Part shown: positions 1-10,337 of the stretch, one piece after another | Numbering within the stretch: the first letter of the stretch is position 1 | Layout of the letters: each line of letters opens with the position of its first letter | Assembly: GCF_002127325.2 (NCBI RefSeq) | Contig: NC_035437.2 | Span: forward strand, 162,725,408-162,789,407 | DNA length: 64,000 nucleotides | Direction: 5' to 3' | Source: Helianthus annuus | Lineage: Eukaryota; Streptophyta; Magnoliopsida; Asterales; Asteraceae | The notes under the pieces: model-generated | Told to the model about the DNA's origin: nothing | The model's database searches: none | Seen by the model: only the letters and a program-made list of their open reading frames with translations | Made by a program: the position numbers and the translations under genes

Positions 1-388
1 GGTGGCTGGAAGCTGATAGCTGTAGCTGGTAGCTAGTAGCTGTAGCTTTTTAGATATATTTGGTGTTTGGTAGAGTAGCTGGAGCTTTTAATAAAATGTA
101 TAAAATGACCAAAATGGACATAACTAAAAATTTAGAAAGTTTGTGTATTAAAAAGTTTCCTATTTTTAGAGGTTAAAATAGTCATTTTTTCCCTAAAAGC
201 TTGTAGCTCCTTCTAAACGCTACTAGTAGTAGCGTTCAACCAAAAGCTTCAAGCTCCTAACCTAAAAGCTTAAAGCTCCTCCAACCAAACAAGACTTTTT
301 ATTGAGTATGAGCTTTTTCTTAAAAGCTTAAAGCTAGAAGCTCCTAAAAGCTCCTAAAAGCTCCATGCCAAACATACCCATAAGCTCT
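1..388. repeat. AGCT-rich MITE-like fragment, left end cut by the window
   Basis: The segment is dominated by AGCT and AAGCTCC words. Its left side (GGTGGCTGGAAGCTGATAGC) is roughly the inverse of its right side (AAAAGCTCCTAAAAGCTCC), as in a short inverted-repeat element. No ORF is present. The window begins inside or at its left terminus, so no target duplication can be read. It abuts the first recognisable sequence of the element 1 LTR. The class is uncertain (hAT- or Mutator-like MITE). Confidence 0.45.
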
Positions 389-3300
389 GAACGTGAGAAA
401 GAATACTTTGGAGGGACTAAAGTTGACAAACGGGGAAACTATGTGAATATAAGGGTCCAAAGTGTCAACAATGGATAAAAATATTCTAAAATAGCCCTAC
501 ATAATGTTTATACCTTCCAACGAATAAATCATGGATCATACGAAGCTAAACATGAAAGAAAGTGAGGAATTACAAACTACAGGGGCTAAAAGTGTCAACA
601 TGTGCAAAGTATACCTCTGAGTGACCTTTTGGCAGACCCGAAGCTTTGTAACGATAAATTATACTCACTAGAATATGTGGTTAAAATTTCATAAAGTTTC
701 GTTATCGTATGAGAAAGTTATGATCAAATTCGTGTTCGAGGGGTTAAAAGCATCAACATTGAATTCTATGGCCTTATGAGTGGTTACAAGGTTGGTCAAG
801 GACTTAACCAAGTTAGTAAAAGTCCCAAGGCCCTTAAAAATAAGTTTAAGAGGCCAAAAGTGCAAAAACAAAGCTTAAAACCACGTTACAAAGGACCAGG
901 GACCAAAAGTGCAAAAGATGAAACTTGTTTGGCAGGTTTTGCCGGTCAAGGCGGCCCGCATTAGAATCCCCTATACCCTCACTCGGGCCGCGTGAGGGTG
1001 CCAGCGACAGAAAAGTTTTGGCAGCTGCCAGTTCAGGTCTGTAACCGACTTCAATGGCTTGTTTTCTAATACAAGAGCCTCTCCAATGGTTTTTCATGCA
1101 ATAGGGGGCACTTGTCTTCATCTGGTTACACTCATAGACTCTTGTGGCACCATCTTAGGAGATTTAATTCACCATATAAGGACCTCATGTTGTAACCATT
1201 TGAACACCCACTTTCAAAAGTTCACTTCTGGAGCTCTCTGGACTTCAAGCCATCTTCCTAGTGTTCTCTAATCTCAATTAGGACTCTTGTAAGTGTCCTT
1301 AACCCTTCCTAATCCGTTTTAGCCTAGTTAATTAGCTAAAAGTCAAACCGTCGTAATTAAGGTTTGACTTCGTGATTAATTAAAATGTACTCTGTCAAAT
1401 CATGAATTAAAAATACCTTTAAGTAGGTAATTATGTGGGTAACAAACCCTTAAAAGGGTATTTCCAGATTACCACTCTAGCTATGCTGATTGTCGAGTCA
1501 AAGCTTATTATAAAAAGTCAACAGAAAGGTTATTTGCAAATTAACGCATAATTAGCAATGTAGTATACATGCAACCTGTTTAATCATTAAAATAACTTGG
1601 TAATTAATGTAAGAACATGTTTCACATGTTCAACTCGAAAATTTTCAGTTTAGGCTCGGTTTGGAACCGAAAGGCGCAAAGTTTGACTATTGCATTGACT
1701 ATCAGTTCTGACCCGTTTAAGCCAAGTTTAGGATTGCCTTAGAGCTTCTTTTGAACCTATTTGCATATTAGTATAACTCTCTGAGATTATACTACTTGGT
1801 TCATTAGATATCCTATTCACATGCATGTTTCCGTTAATCGCTTATATGTTGACCATTATGCCCATTTGACCTTAAAACGTGATTTTTTTAAAAATATAAA
1901 AGGGTAGGCACCTTAGCTACTGATTTATAAACTTGCACCCAAAATTTGAAGTCAGATTGAGGTCTAGATTAAGAGTTATGCTCAATAGCGTAATTAAGAG
2001 CTTCTTTACTAGTTAAATGGCGTAAATTACGTATAGCCTATCAAAACCCAAATTTTTATACCAAACTTTTTACCCACTGTTATAAAATAATATTTTGGGA
2101 TTTTTGGAGATTTTTATTTATTTTTAGGCTGAGCATAACTTAGTGTTCTAAGATTTATTCGGTTTATGCCGGTTTTGCCCTTTTTAGCCATAAAATGAGT
2201 TTTACAAATCCTTTTCACCTCAAACCAATTTCTACTGATTTGTTATGATAAATAAATTATTTTGAGCCTTCTGGAATATTAAAAATATCAGTTTTTTACA
2301 GAAAACCCGGAAATGGCTTCAAATCGCCTTTTTAGGCATTTTTAACGCATAAGTGTGCTCTAGAACCTTATTAAGCTTAAGGGATTGAACCTACTGATGT
2401 AATTAGTAAATTTTTATATTTTAAACAGTAGGCAAATGTTTTGAACTCAGAATTCCAGAATTGACCTTTTAGGCACATGTGAAATTACCAAAATGCCCCT
2501 ACGGTGCATAGTAAGGTTAAAGATAATAAATTTCACATAGACTTGCTACCCTACTATTATAACTTAGTAAATTAAGTATATTTACTAATTTAATCAGACC
2601 TGTAACTCAGGTTATTATTTTAACCCTTTTACACCTTATAAAATGACCAAAACGCCCTTATGAGGCATAGTTTTGGTTTAAAATCATTTGGGGCATAATG
2701 GAAGGTATCATTCTGATATCACAACATATTTTGAGCATATTGACTTCAGAAACTTGTATTTGACTCTTATGGTTACTCGTTACGCATTATACGCGTTCGG
2801 ATCGGCTTATGTGACTAGTTTGGCCATTTTAGCCGAAACGGGTCAAACCATATCTTTTCGGTCTCAAAATCCAGAATGTGATTATATTACCCATATTAAA
2901 CAAGTATGCAAGCTTGTTGGGTCAAAACCACATTCTAAAACGGTCTTCGCCTTATTGTGCGTTTAAAACCGTAATCTTCCTTTTTAACTAACCGGTCTAA
3001 GCTTAAGACCCGTTAGAATTCTAATAGGTTACTAAAACCTTAATTTCCAGATCTAGGAGCCCAGTAAAAGCTACGTGCACTCGCTGTTTTTGATTTATAC
3101 TTTGCTCAGGTAAATACGTTTAACTTATTTTCCCTATACGGGCTTGGGGTACGGTATATAAAATACCGCTTGGTCGGGGAATTGACCTTAACCAGTTGAT
3201 GGCTAAGTGTTGTCAAATTAACTCGTTTAAAAATGTTGTTTTGTTTGTTTAACGCCTTTGGGGGTTTAATGACCATGTCCCGGATATCCTTGGCATCATT

Positions 3301-3916
3301 CAAAGAATGGCCACGACCTTAGCACACGGGTGTAGGCGTACACCCGTTGTGTATTTCATTATTGTATAATCGTCGGCCGAGAGAAGTCTTGCGACGAAAT
3401 TATATTAAGTGGTGTGTCTATTGAACTTTAACCCGGCACGACCCGGGCCACTGAACGCATAACGAACATGTAATTCTTTTACAAGATTATTGAGAAAATA
3501 ATTATCCCAAGTTATAAAAAGTTTTATGCCACGGGCATTTAAATCAATTTTAAACATTTTCAAAATGAGTTAGTTAAATTGTATTTACCAGTGTAAACTG
3601 ACGTATTTTCCAAAAAGACTAAGTGCAGGTACTACGCGTAATAGGCTGGTCACTCCTTAAGCATCCATAGAAGTCTCGCAAGCTTAGGATGCGTGAAGTC
3701 TGTTGAAATAAAGTTTCCTTTTCGTTTGAATCTGCCTGTGGATCTATTTCGACATTTTGTGATACTTGAATATTACAATAACTTAAGTTGAAATAAATCT
3801 TTCTTTTGCTTCCGTTGTGCATTTGATTATTATATGTTTGACTATGACGATATCAACTACGTCACGGAACCCCCCACCGGGCCCACCGGTGACACGTGGA
3901 AATTAGGGGTGTGACA
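389..3916 (+). repeat. Element 1, 5' LTR (start not seen)
   Basis: 689-3916 is repeated almost perfectly at 10338-13566, and the copy ends in TGTGACA directly before a primer binding site, so this is the 5' LTR. 389-688 resembles the same LTR ('gggctaaaagtgtcaac' words recur) but has no counterpart downstream, because the downstream copy is truncated at its left. No TG start is clear, so the true length is at least 3.23 kb. Very long LTRs with an initiator-Met PBS are typical of Tekay-type chromoviruses. ORFs inside the LTR (for example 2688-2966) recur in both copies simply because the copies are nearly identical. Confidence 0.85.
3155..3164 (+). promoter_or_regulatory. LTR TATA box inside an inverted repeat
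   Basis: TATATAAAAT lies within CGGTAT-ataaa-ATACCG, about 750 bp before the LTR end. This is a sensible position for the U3 promoter, with transcription starting near 3185. The equivalent in the other LTR is 12806-12815. Inferred from sequence only. Confidence 0.45.
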
Positions 3917-3919
3917 GGT

Positions 3920-3931
3920 TGGTATCAGAGC
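3920..3931 (+). other. Element 1 primer binding site (tRNA-iMet)
   Basis: TGGTATCAGAGC begins three bases after the LTR terminal CA. This is the standard initiator tRNA-Met complement used by plant Ty3/gypsy chromoviruses. Just downstream, 3945-3971 forms a perfect 9-bp stem (ATTAAACAC / GTGTTTAAT) with a 9-nt loop. Confidence 0.95.
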
Positions 3932-4110
3932 CAACGCTGAGTGAATTAAACACTAGCCTTTTGTGTTTAATCTCAGTTAAATAAATGCACATTCCTCGAG
4001 TTCCGAGTCTAGACAAAGAACATAGGACAAAACTCTGTTTTGTTTTATTTTTTGGGTCTTTATATTATTATATGTTGTTGTTGTTATCTAAAACATGTAT
4101 GCAGGTCAAA

Positions 4111-5328
4111 ATGCCACCAAGATTTCTTCGCGGACGAGGCAAGGGTCCAGTCACGGGTCACGATCACGAAGCCGGACCTTCGCACCGGCGTACCCCATCC
4201 ATTACCATGAGCACTAGTCAACAAGAGCCGTGGAGGCTCTATGTTGAACCCGGGAGGTGGTCAGTCTCCCTCAGCTCTTCACCTTCTTACCAGCATTCCT
4301 TTGGGCCCCAATCGGAAAATGAGCCCAACGAGCAACCACCCTCTTTCATACCTTTGCAGAGATCCAACTCTCACCACTCCTTTGGTGACCCAACCCCAGT
4401 CTTCCAAAGCCTATTTAACCCGGCCAACATTCTTCCAGAACCCGTGGGTTTTAACCCACTCGGACCAGAAGACCACTTCTCTGGGGAAAACGACATGGAC
4501 GAAGATACTGACCCCATGGAGCTTGCTACAGAGACGCCGAATCACCCCATCGAGATCTCAGATGGGTCATCATTCCACGGATCGCCGTACCGCGGTCCGG
4601 ACGGTTACCAAGAGAGGTTCAAGCAGTGGGACTGGTACTTCACGCCCTCTGAACACTCGTCCCCATATCAGCAACAGCAGCAGCAGGATCCTTCTGAGGA
4701 TCAACGATTTGTGGCAGTCACTCCGCCACCACCACCACCAGTGGAGCAACAACCGCCTCCGAAGCCACCGAGGCGGAGGAGGTCAAACGCACGGATGTCC
4801 ATGCGAGGGGGAGTCCGCATCAGCATTCCCCAACCATCGAGTGGTAGTCATTATCCGCCACTCCAGGAGGAAGAGGAAGAACCACAAATGGGGGGTCCAT
4901 CAAACCCCATTCCAGAGGTCAACTCCGTGCCTGTGGCACCTCCGTTGGGTTTTGACAACCCAATCCCTGCTTATGCCGGTTCCGCGGCAAACAACCCGTT
5001 CGAAATGCCGGGCCACAACAACTTTAACTATGCTAACGTTGACCCATATCAGGAGGCGTGGGATTACAACGCTCGACACCCTGAAGGGCCCTATGGTGGT
5101 CCTCGGACTACCGGGTACCCTCCATATGTGTACCAGCAGCCACCACCTCCTCAACCACTGTACCAACCGCCGCAGCCGCAGCTTATCGCACCAGAGCGCC
5201 AGCAGGAGGTTCTTGAGAGATTGGACCGTTGTGAACGGGAAATCCAAACTGAGCGCAGACACAACAGAGGTTTCTTCAAAGGACTATCAGATTTGATCAA
5301 AGGAAAGTCCAAAAGAAGGGATTATTGA
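4111..5328 (+). CDS. Element 1 additional ORF (aORF), proline/glutamine-rich
   Basis: A 405-residue frame without stops lies between the PBS and gag, in the sense orientation. I recognise no catalytic or gag/pol domain. Visible features: an N-terminal MPPRFLRGRGKG basic patch, Ser/Pro-rich and acidic middle parts, a Gln run, a six-Pro run followed by a PRRRRS basic patch, a Glu run, a Pro/Tyr-rich stretch, and from about residue 360 a predicted coiled coil (ERQQEVLERLDRCERE) ending in a basic tail, KGKSKRRDY. The frame is open back to ATG 3985, but that extension encodes a hydrophobic stretch over a T-rich tract ending in TATGCAG|GT. I read that as a possible 3' splice site at 4104, and therefore prefer ATG 4111. 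Role unknown; an RNA- or Gag-binding accessory protein is speculation. Confidence 0.6.
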   Translation: MPPRFLRGRGKGPVTGHDHEAGPSHRRTPSITMSTSQQEPWRLYVEPGRWSVSLSSSPSYQHSFGPQSENEPNEQPPSFIPLQRSNSHHSFGDPTPVFQSLFNPANILPEPVGFNPLGPEDHFSGENDMDEDTDPMELATETPNHPIEISDGSSFHGSPYRGPDGYQERFKQWDWYFTPSEHSSPYQQQQQQDPSEDQRFVAVTPPPPPPVEQQPPPKPPRRRRSNARMSMRGGVRISIPQPSSGSHYPPLQEEEEEPQMGGPSNPIPEVNSVPVAPPLGFDNPIPAYAGSAANNPFEMPGHNNFNYANVDPYQEAWDYNARHPEGPYGGPRTTGYPPYVYQQPPPPQPLYQPPQPQLIAPERQQEVLERLDRCEREIQTERRHNRGFFKGLSDLIKGKSKRRDY

Positions 5329-5354
5329 ATATCTTTATTATTTTAGTTGTAACC

Positions 5355-5502
5355 AGTCCCTGCGTGGACTTGTTGTTTCTGTAATCAGCTCCTGCGCGAG
5401 CTTGTCTTTTTGTATTCTGCCCCTGCGTGGGCATGTCTTTCAGTTGACCCCTGCGTGGGTTGGTTTGTTTGTTGTTTATTGTATTTCGCCCCTGCGTGGG
5501 CG
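5355..5502 (+). repeat. Array of five covarying stem-loops with CTGCGT loop
   Basis: Loops start at 5360, 5392, 5423, 5451 and 5492 (spacing 32, 31, 28, 41). Each is a six-base loop, CTGCGT (CTGCGC in the second), closed by a 5-bp stem: AGTCC/GGACT, AGCTC/GAGCT, TGCCC/GGGCA, GACCC/GGGTT (one G-T wobble), CGCCC/GGGCG. Stem sequence differs between copies while pairing is kept, and the loop hardly changes. The array begins 27 bases after the aORF stop codon and precedes gag by about 900 bases. Confidence 0.85.
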
Positions 5503-6033
5503 TGTTATGTGTAGAAGTCCCGTTTAGGGCAAGTATTGTACTGTTATATCTTTATTAGTGAAATGTTGCATTTAAATTTTCATGATTATTGTTATAAATA
5601 AGTATATGAATAAACTTAAAATAAAAAGGTAAAAATGAAAATAACATTTCCTAAAATAAAGAAGACCTACCATTAATATAGAATGACAAAATCTAAAAAG
5701 GGACAAAACCTAGCCACATGTCATTATAAGACAAGGCCAAGATAGTATCTCCATAATTAGATTCAGGTCCATAATTAACGTCTCAACTTAGGATTGATCT
5801 GCGTTATAAAGAGAATCTTAGGGGTAAAACCTAGCCACGTGTCATCGCAGACATGGCCAAAATGGTAGAACCTGTCTAAAAGATTCCGAATTCTGTTGAC
5901 ATCTGTAAGTATGTTGACATGCTGGGCAAATTGTGATGCAATATAAATCACATAAGCCATCTTTAAATTGGGTTAATTTAAAAATTCCCTGTATTTAAAT
6001 AACCATCCCTTGGGGATGAAGTGCCTACGGGTA

Positions 6034-6081
<48 letters not shown>

Positions 6082-6394
6082 GTCCTAGGGACTAAGAGAC
6101 AGTTGGAGTCTGCAACTCACTGTCTAAAATAGGGTAATGAACTGTGATTCAAACCCTAATACCTTGATCCTGTAAGAATCCGGGTTAGAGATTAACATTG
6201 TCTTCGTGACTAAGTTATATGTTAAATCTTAATTGTAATATAGGATTATAATAAAGATCCTGAATAATTACTTGATTAACAAATTAACCAGCAATGGCTA
6301 TATATAAAACCATGGTTAATAAAATATAAAATACTGTATTAGCTTCTAAATAAAACCTTGCCTATTATTGTCTATATGTAGCAATTGAAGCTAC
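5503..6394 (+). other. Element 1 spacer between hairpin array and gag
   Basis: No coding frame of note. It holds two copies of a motif near 5706-5745 and 5824-5862 (aaaacctagccac.tgtcat ... ggccaa), and a TA dinucleotide microsatellite at about 6039-6077. A pyrimidine-rich stretch ending TATGTAG lies about 16 bases before the gag ATG and could be a 3' splice site. Confidence 0.6.
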
Positions 6395-9300
6395 ATGGCG
6401 GGGTCGGACGAAGTGAACAGTCGTCCGGTAGAGAATCACGATAATGCAAAAATACAGTTAACTGGCGCAGAGCTGAAAGCGCTTGTGGATGATGCGGTTA
6501 CTAAGGCATTAGAAAGACAGTACAGTGAGTACAGCGGGACCCATAGTAGGACCTTGTCTACACCGCATATCAAATCCAAAACTCATTCGGGAGGTCACAG
6601 CAAACCACCACCTACCCCACCAAAGTCTAAGAAAGATGAGTCTAAGAAAAATGAATCTAAGAAAGAGGATGACAGACACTCCTCCAACGAAAACAGCGTC
6701 CCATCCAAAAGGGTAGTATTGGAAGACAAGCCTTATGTCAAAGGGTGCACATATAAGTACTTCGTGTCTTGTAAACCCCGGGATTTTACTGGGGAGAAGG
6801 GGGCAGTGGACTGTATGACTTGGCTTGATGAAATGGAAACAGTGGTAGATATAAGTGGTTGTGCTGAAAAAGATATTGTGAAGTTTGTGTCACAATCTTT
6901 CAAGGGTGACGCCCTATCATGGTGGAAGTCGTTGATTCAAGCCACCGGAAAGGTACCTCTATACAACATGTCTTGGGAATAATTTGTTGCCCTGATCAAG
7001 GAGAATTACTGCCCTCAGCACGAGGTCGAAAGAATAGAGTCTGATTTCCTGTCTCTGGTAATGAAGAACCTGGACTGCCAGGCTTACCTCACAACCTTCA
7101 ATACCTTGTCAAGGCTAGTTCCCTATCTTGTAACACCTGAACCAAAGAGGATAGCCGGTTTCATTGGGGGTCTGGCCCCAGAAATTAAAGCAAGCGTCAA
7201 GGCCTCTCGGCCCACAACTTTTCGATCAGTAGCTGACATATCTCTGTCCTTTACACTAGACGCAGTTAGACAGAGATCCCTGAGAGCTGCAGATGCCGAG
7301 AAATGAAAACGCGAAGATAATGGTTCGCAACGCTCAAATAAGAAACGTAAGGGAAACAACGACCAAAAGAAAGGGTCGGAATCTAAAAAGGGTGATCATC
7401 AGACGAGTGATAAACCCCGGTGCAAGGTTTGTAAGAAGCACCACTTTGGGAAGTGCAGACAAGAGTCAAGATCGCAGTCCCAACCAAAAGCATGTGGAAT
7501 CTGTAAGTCCCCGGATCACAAGGCGATAGATTGTAAGAAAGTTAAGGATGCCACATGCTTCCATTGTAATGAGAAGGGGCATATTAGACCCAACTGCCCG
7601 AAGCTTGCAAAGAAAGCAGAAGAGGGAAAGAAGACTAATGCAAGGGTCTTCCGCATGGATGCAAAGGAAGCCATCCAGGATGATAATGTCATAACAGGTA
7701 CTTTTCTCATTAATGATGTCTACGCAAGGATATTGTTTGACTCTGGGGCGGATAGATCTTTTGTAGATAGTAAGTTCTGTGAATTATTGAAATTACCTGT
7801 TAAAGTTCTAAGCATGAAATATGAAGTGGAATTAGCTGATGGATCAATAGAAACAGTTTCGACTGTATTAGATGGATGTGTCCTATCCATTAGGAACCAC
7901 TCTTTTCCTTTATCCTTGTTACCCTTTAAGCTAGCAGGCTTTGATGTAGTAATAGGAATGGATTGGTTATCGCGTAACCAAGCCCAGATAGTGTGCAATA
8001 AGAAACAGGTAGTAATCAAGACCCCATCTGGTGAGCCACTCACTATTCAGGGAGATACTCAACATGGATTGCCAGAGCAAGTGGCCATGCTTAAGGCATC
8101 CAGATGCATGAGTAAGGGTTTTGTCATTTATATGGCACAAGTAACCATTGACGAGAAGAAGCCCAGGATCGACGAGATACCAGTCATTTCTGATTATCCC
8201 GAGGTTTTTCCGGAAGAACTACCTGGTTTGCCACCAGATAGGCAGGTGGAATTTAGGATTGACATCATCCCCGGAGCTGCACCAGTGGCCAGAGCACCAT
8301 ATAGATTAGCACCAACGGAGATGAAGGAATTAAGGACACAGCTAGATGATTTACTAGCTAAAGGTTTTATTAGACCTAGTTCGTCTCCATGGGGAGCACC
8401 AATTCTGTTTGTTAAAAAGAAGGATGGATCAATGCGTCTATGCATTGATTACCGTGAGCTAAACAAGGTTACTATCAAGAACAGATACCCTTTGCCTAGA
8501 ATCGATGATCTATTCGACCAGCTACAGGGAGCGAGTTACTTTTCCAAGATAGATCTCAGGTCAGGCTATCATCAACTGAAGGTCAAGGAGGAGGATGTAC
8601 ATAAGACCGCGTTCAGGACTCGTTATGGTCATTACGAGTTCCTAGTGATGCCTTTTGGGCTCACCAACGCACCTGCCGCATTCATGGATCTCATGAATCG
8701 CGTATGCAAGCCTTATCTGGATAAATTTGTCATCGTCTTCATCGATGACATCCTCATTTACTCAAAGAACCAAGCTGACCATGAGAAGCATCTTCGGTGC
8801 ATTCTTAAGCTGCTCCATCAAGAGAAGCTCTATGCCAAGTTTTCAAAGTGTGAATTTTGGCTTCGCGAAGTCCAGTTCCTTGGACATGTTGTGAGTGAGC
8901 ATGGAATTCAAGTGGATCCCGCAAAGATAGAAGCTATTATGAACTGGCAAGAGCCAAAGACGCCTTCAGAGATTCGTAGCTTCCTAGGTTTGGCTGGATA
9001 CTATAGGCGTTTTATTGAAAACTTCTCAAGGATTGCTGCACCCTTAACTTCGTTAACGCGTAAGAACATTAAGTTTAATTGGGGGCCTAAGCAACAAGAA
9101 TCTTTTGATATCTTGAAGCAGAAGTTAAGTAACGCTCCAGTGCTGACTCTACCTGAAGGCATTGAAGAATTTGTGGTGTATTGTGATGCATCACACACCG
9201 GAATGGGTTGTGTATTAATGCGAAAGGGCAAGGTCATTGCCTACGCTTCACGTCAACTAAAGGTGCACGAGAAGAATTACACCACCCATGACTTGGAATT

Positions 9301-10337
9301 GGGTGCCGTTGTATTTGCACTTAAGCTTTGGAGGCATTACCTATATGGGACTAAATGTGTAATCTACTCTGATCACAAGAGCCTTCAACACCTGTTCAAT
9401 CAGAAGGATTTGAACATGAGGCAGCGACGATGGATGGAAACCTTGAACGATTATGATTGTGAAATAAGATACCATCCAGGCAAGGCCAATGTAGTCGAAG
9501 ATGCCTTGAGCAGGAAGGAAAGAGTGAAGCTGATAAGGATCAATGCCAAGAGCATTGAAATTAAGAATAGTTTGAATGAAAGGTTGTTAGCTGCACAAAA
9601 GGAAGCTGTGTTGGAAGCTAACTATCCTGAGGAGAAATTAGGAGTAACTGAAGAACAGTTGTCCTACGACAAGGACGGAATGTTGAGGTTAAATGGACGA
9701 ATATGGGTTCCTGTATATGGAGGACTTCGGGATGTTATCCTCAAGGAAGCCCACAGTTCCAAGTATTCTGTCCATCCTGGAGCTGATAAGATGTACCAGG
9801 ATTTAAAGGCAAATTATTAGTGGATAGGCTTGAAAAAGTCTATAGCTCCTTATGTAGCTAAATGCTTGACGTGTGCTAAAGTCAAAGTTGAACATCAGAA
9901 GCCGTCAGGTTTGCTGCAACAGCCTGAAATTCCCAGTTGGAAATGGGAAATGGTAACGATGGACTTCATCACCAAATTGCCTAAGACGCCGAAAGGAAAT
10001 GATACTATATGGGTCATAGTTGATAGACTGACTAAGTCAGCACATTTCCTGCCCATTAAAGAGACCTTCAGCTCTGACATGTTAGCCCAACTGTACGTGG
10101 ATAAGATTGTGTTCTTGCATGGCGTACCAGTATCTATTATCTCAGATCGGGATACTAGATACACATCTCATTTCTGGAAGAGTTTCCAACAGTCTCTGGG
10201 CACTCAATTGAATTTCAGTACGGCTTACCATCCTCAGACGGATGGGCAGAGTGAGCGTACTATCCAAACGTTGGAAGACATGCTGCGTGCATGTGTAATT
10301 GATCTAGGAGGTAGTTGGGACAGGCATTTACCATTGG
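6395..10337 (+). pseudogene. Element 1 gag-pol, three nonsense codons, integrase truncated
   Basis: One continuous frame. It begins with Gag (ATG 6395; capsid core with CTYKYFVSCKPRDF and GDALSWW), then two zinc knuckles ([28 protein letters not shown] at 7556-7597), an aspartic protease (FDSGAD, 7739), reverse transcriptase ([20 protein letters not shown] and a FIDD active site near 8738), RNase H, and integrase (HHCC zinc finger; catalytic D, D and E in MDFI, SDRD and SERTIQTLE). Nonsense codons: TAA 6980-6982, TGA 7304-7306, TAG 9818-9820 (a tryptophan position in relatives). The frame ends at HLPLV and runs straight into LTR sequence at 10338. The integrase C-terminus, chromodomain and polypurine tract are therefore missing. 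Domain order and relatives in this window mark it as a Tekay-type chromovirus. It cannot be autonomous. Confidence 0.93.

Larger units (their letters stand above)
3920..10337 (+). mobile_element. Element 1 internal region, Ty3/gypsy Tekay-type chromovirus
   Basis: Order: PBS, hairpin, aORF, stem-loop array, spacer, gag-pol. With its LTRs it covers 389-13566. The chromovirus call rests on the PBS and on pol similarity to elements 2 and 3, which keep a chromodomain-like C-terminus. Confidence 0.9.

Noticed and set aside
2688..2966. 92-codon ORF conserved at 12339-12617
   Set aside because: Both copies lie in near-identical LTRs of one element, so the conservation only reflects recent duplication; no domain seen.
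3985..4110. N-terminal extension of the element 1 aORF with a hydrophobic, membrane-like stretch
   Set aside because: The stretch coincides with a T-rich tract ending in a 3' splice-like TATGCAG; more likely leader or intron than a signal peptide.
4241..5296. Long overlapping frame inside the aORF
   Set aside because: Shadow of the proline/glutamine-rich aORF in another frame; composition-driven.
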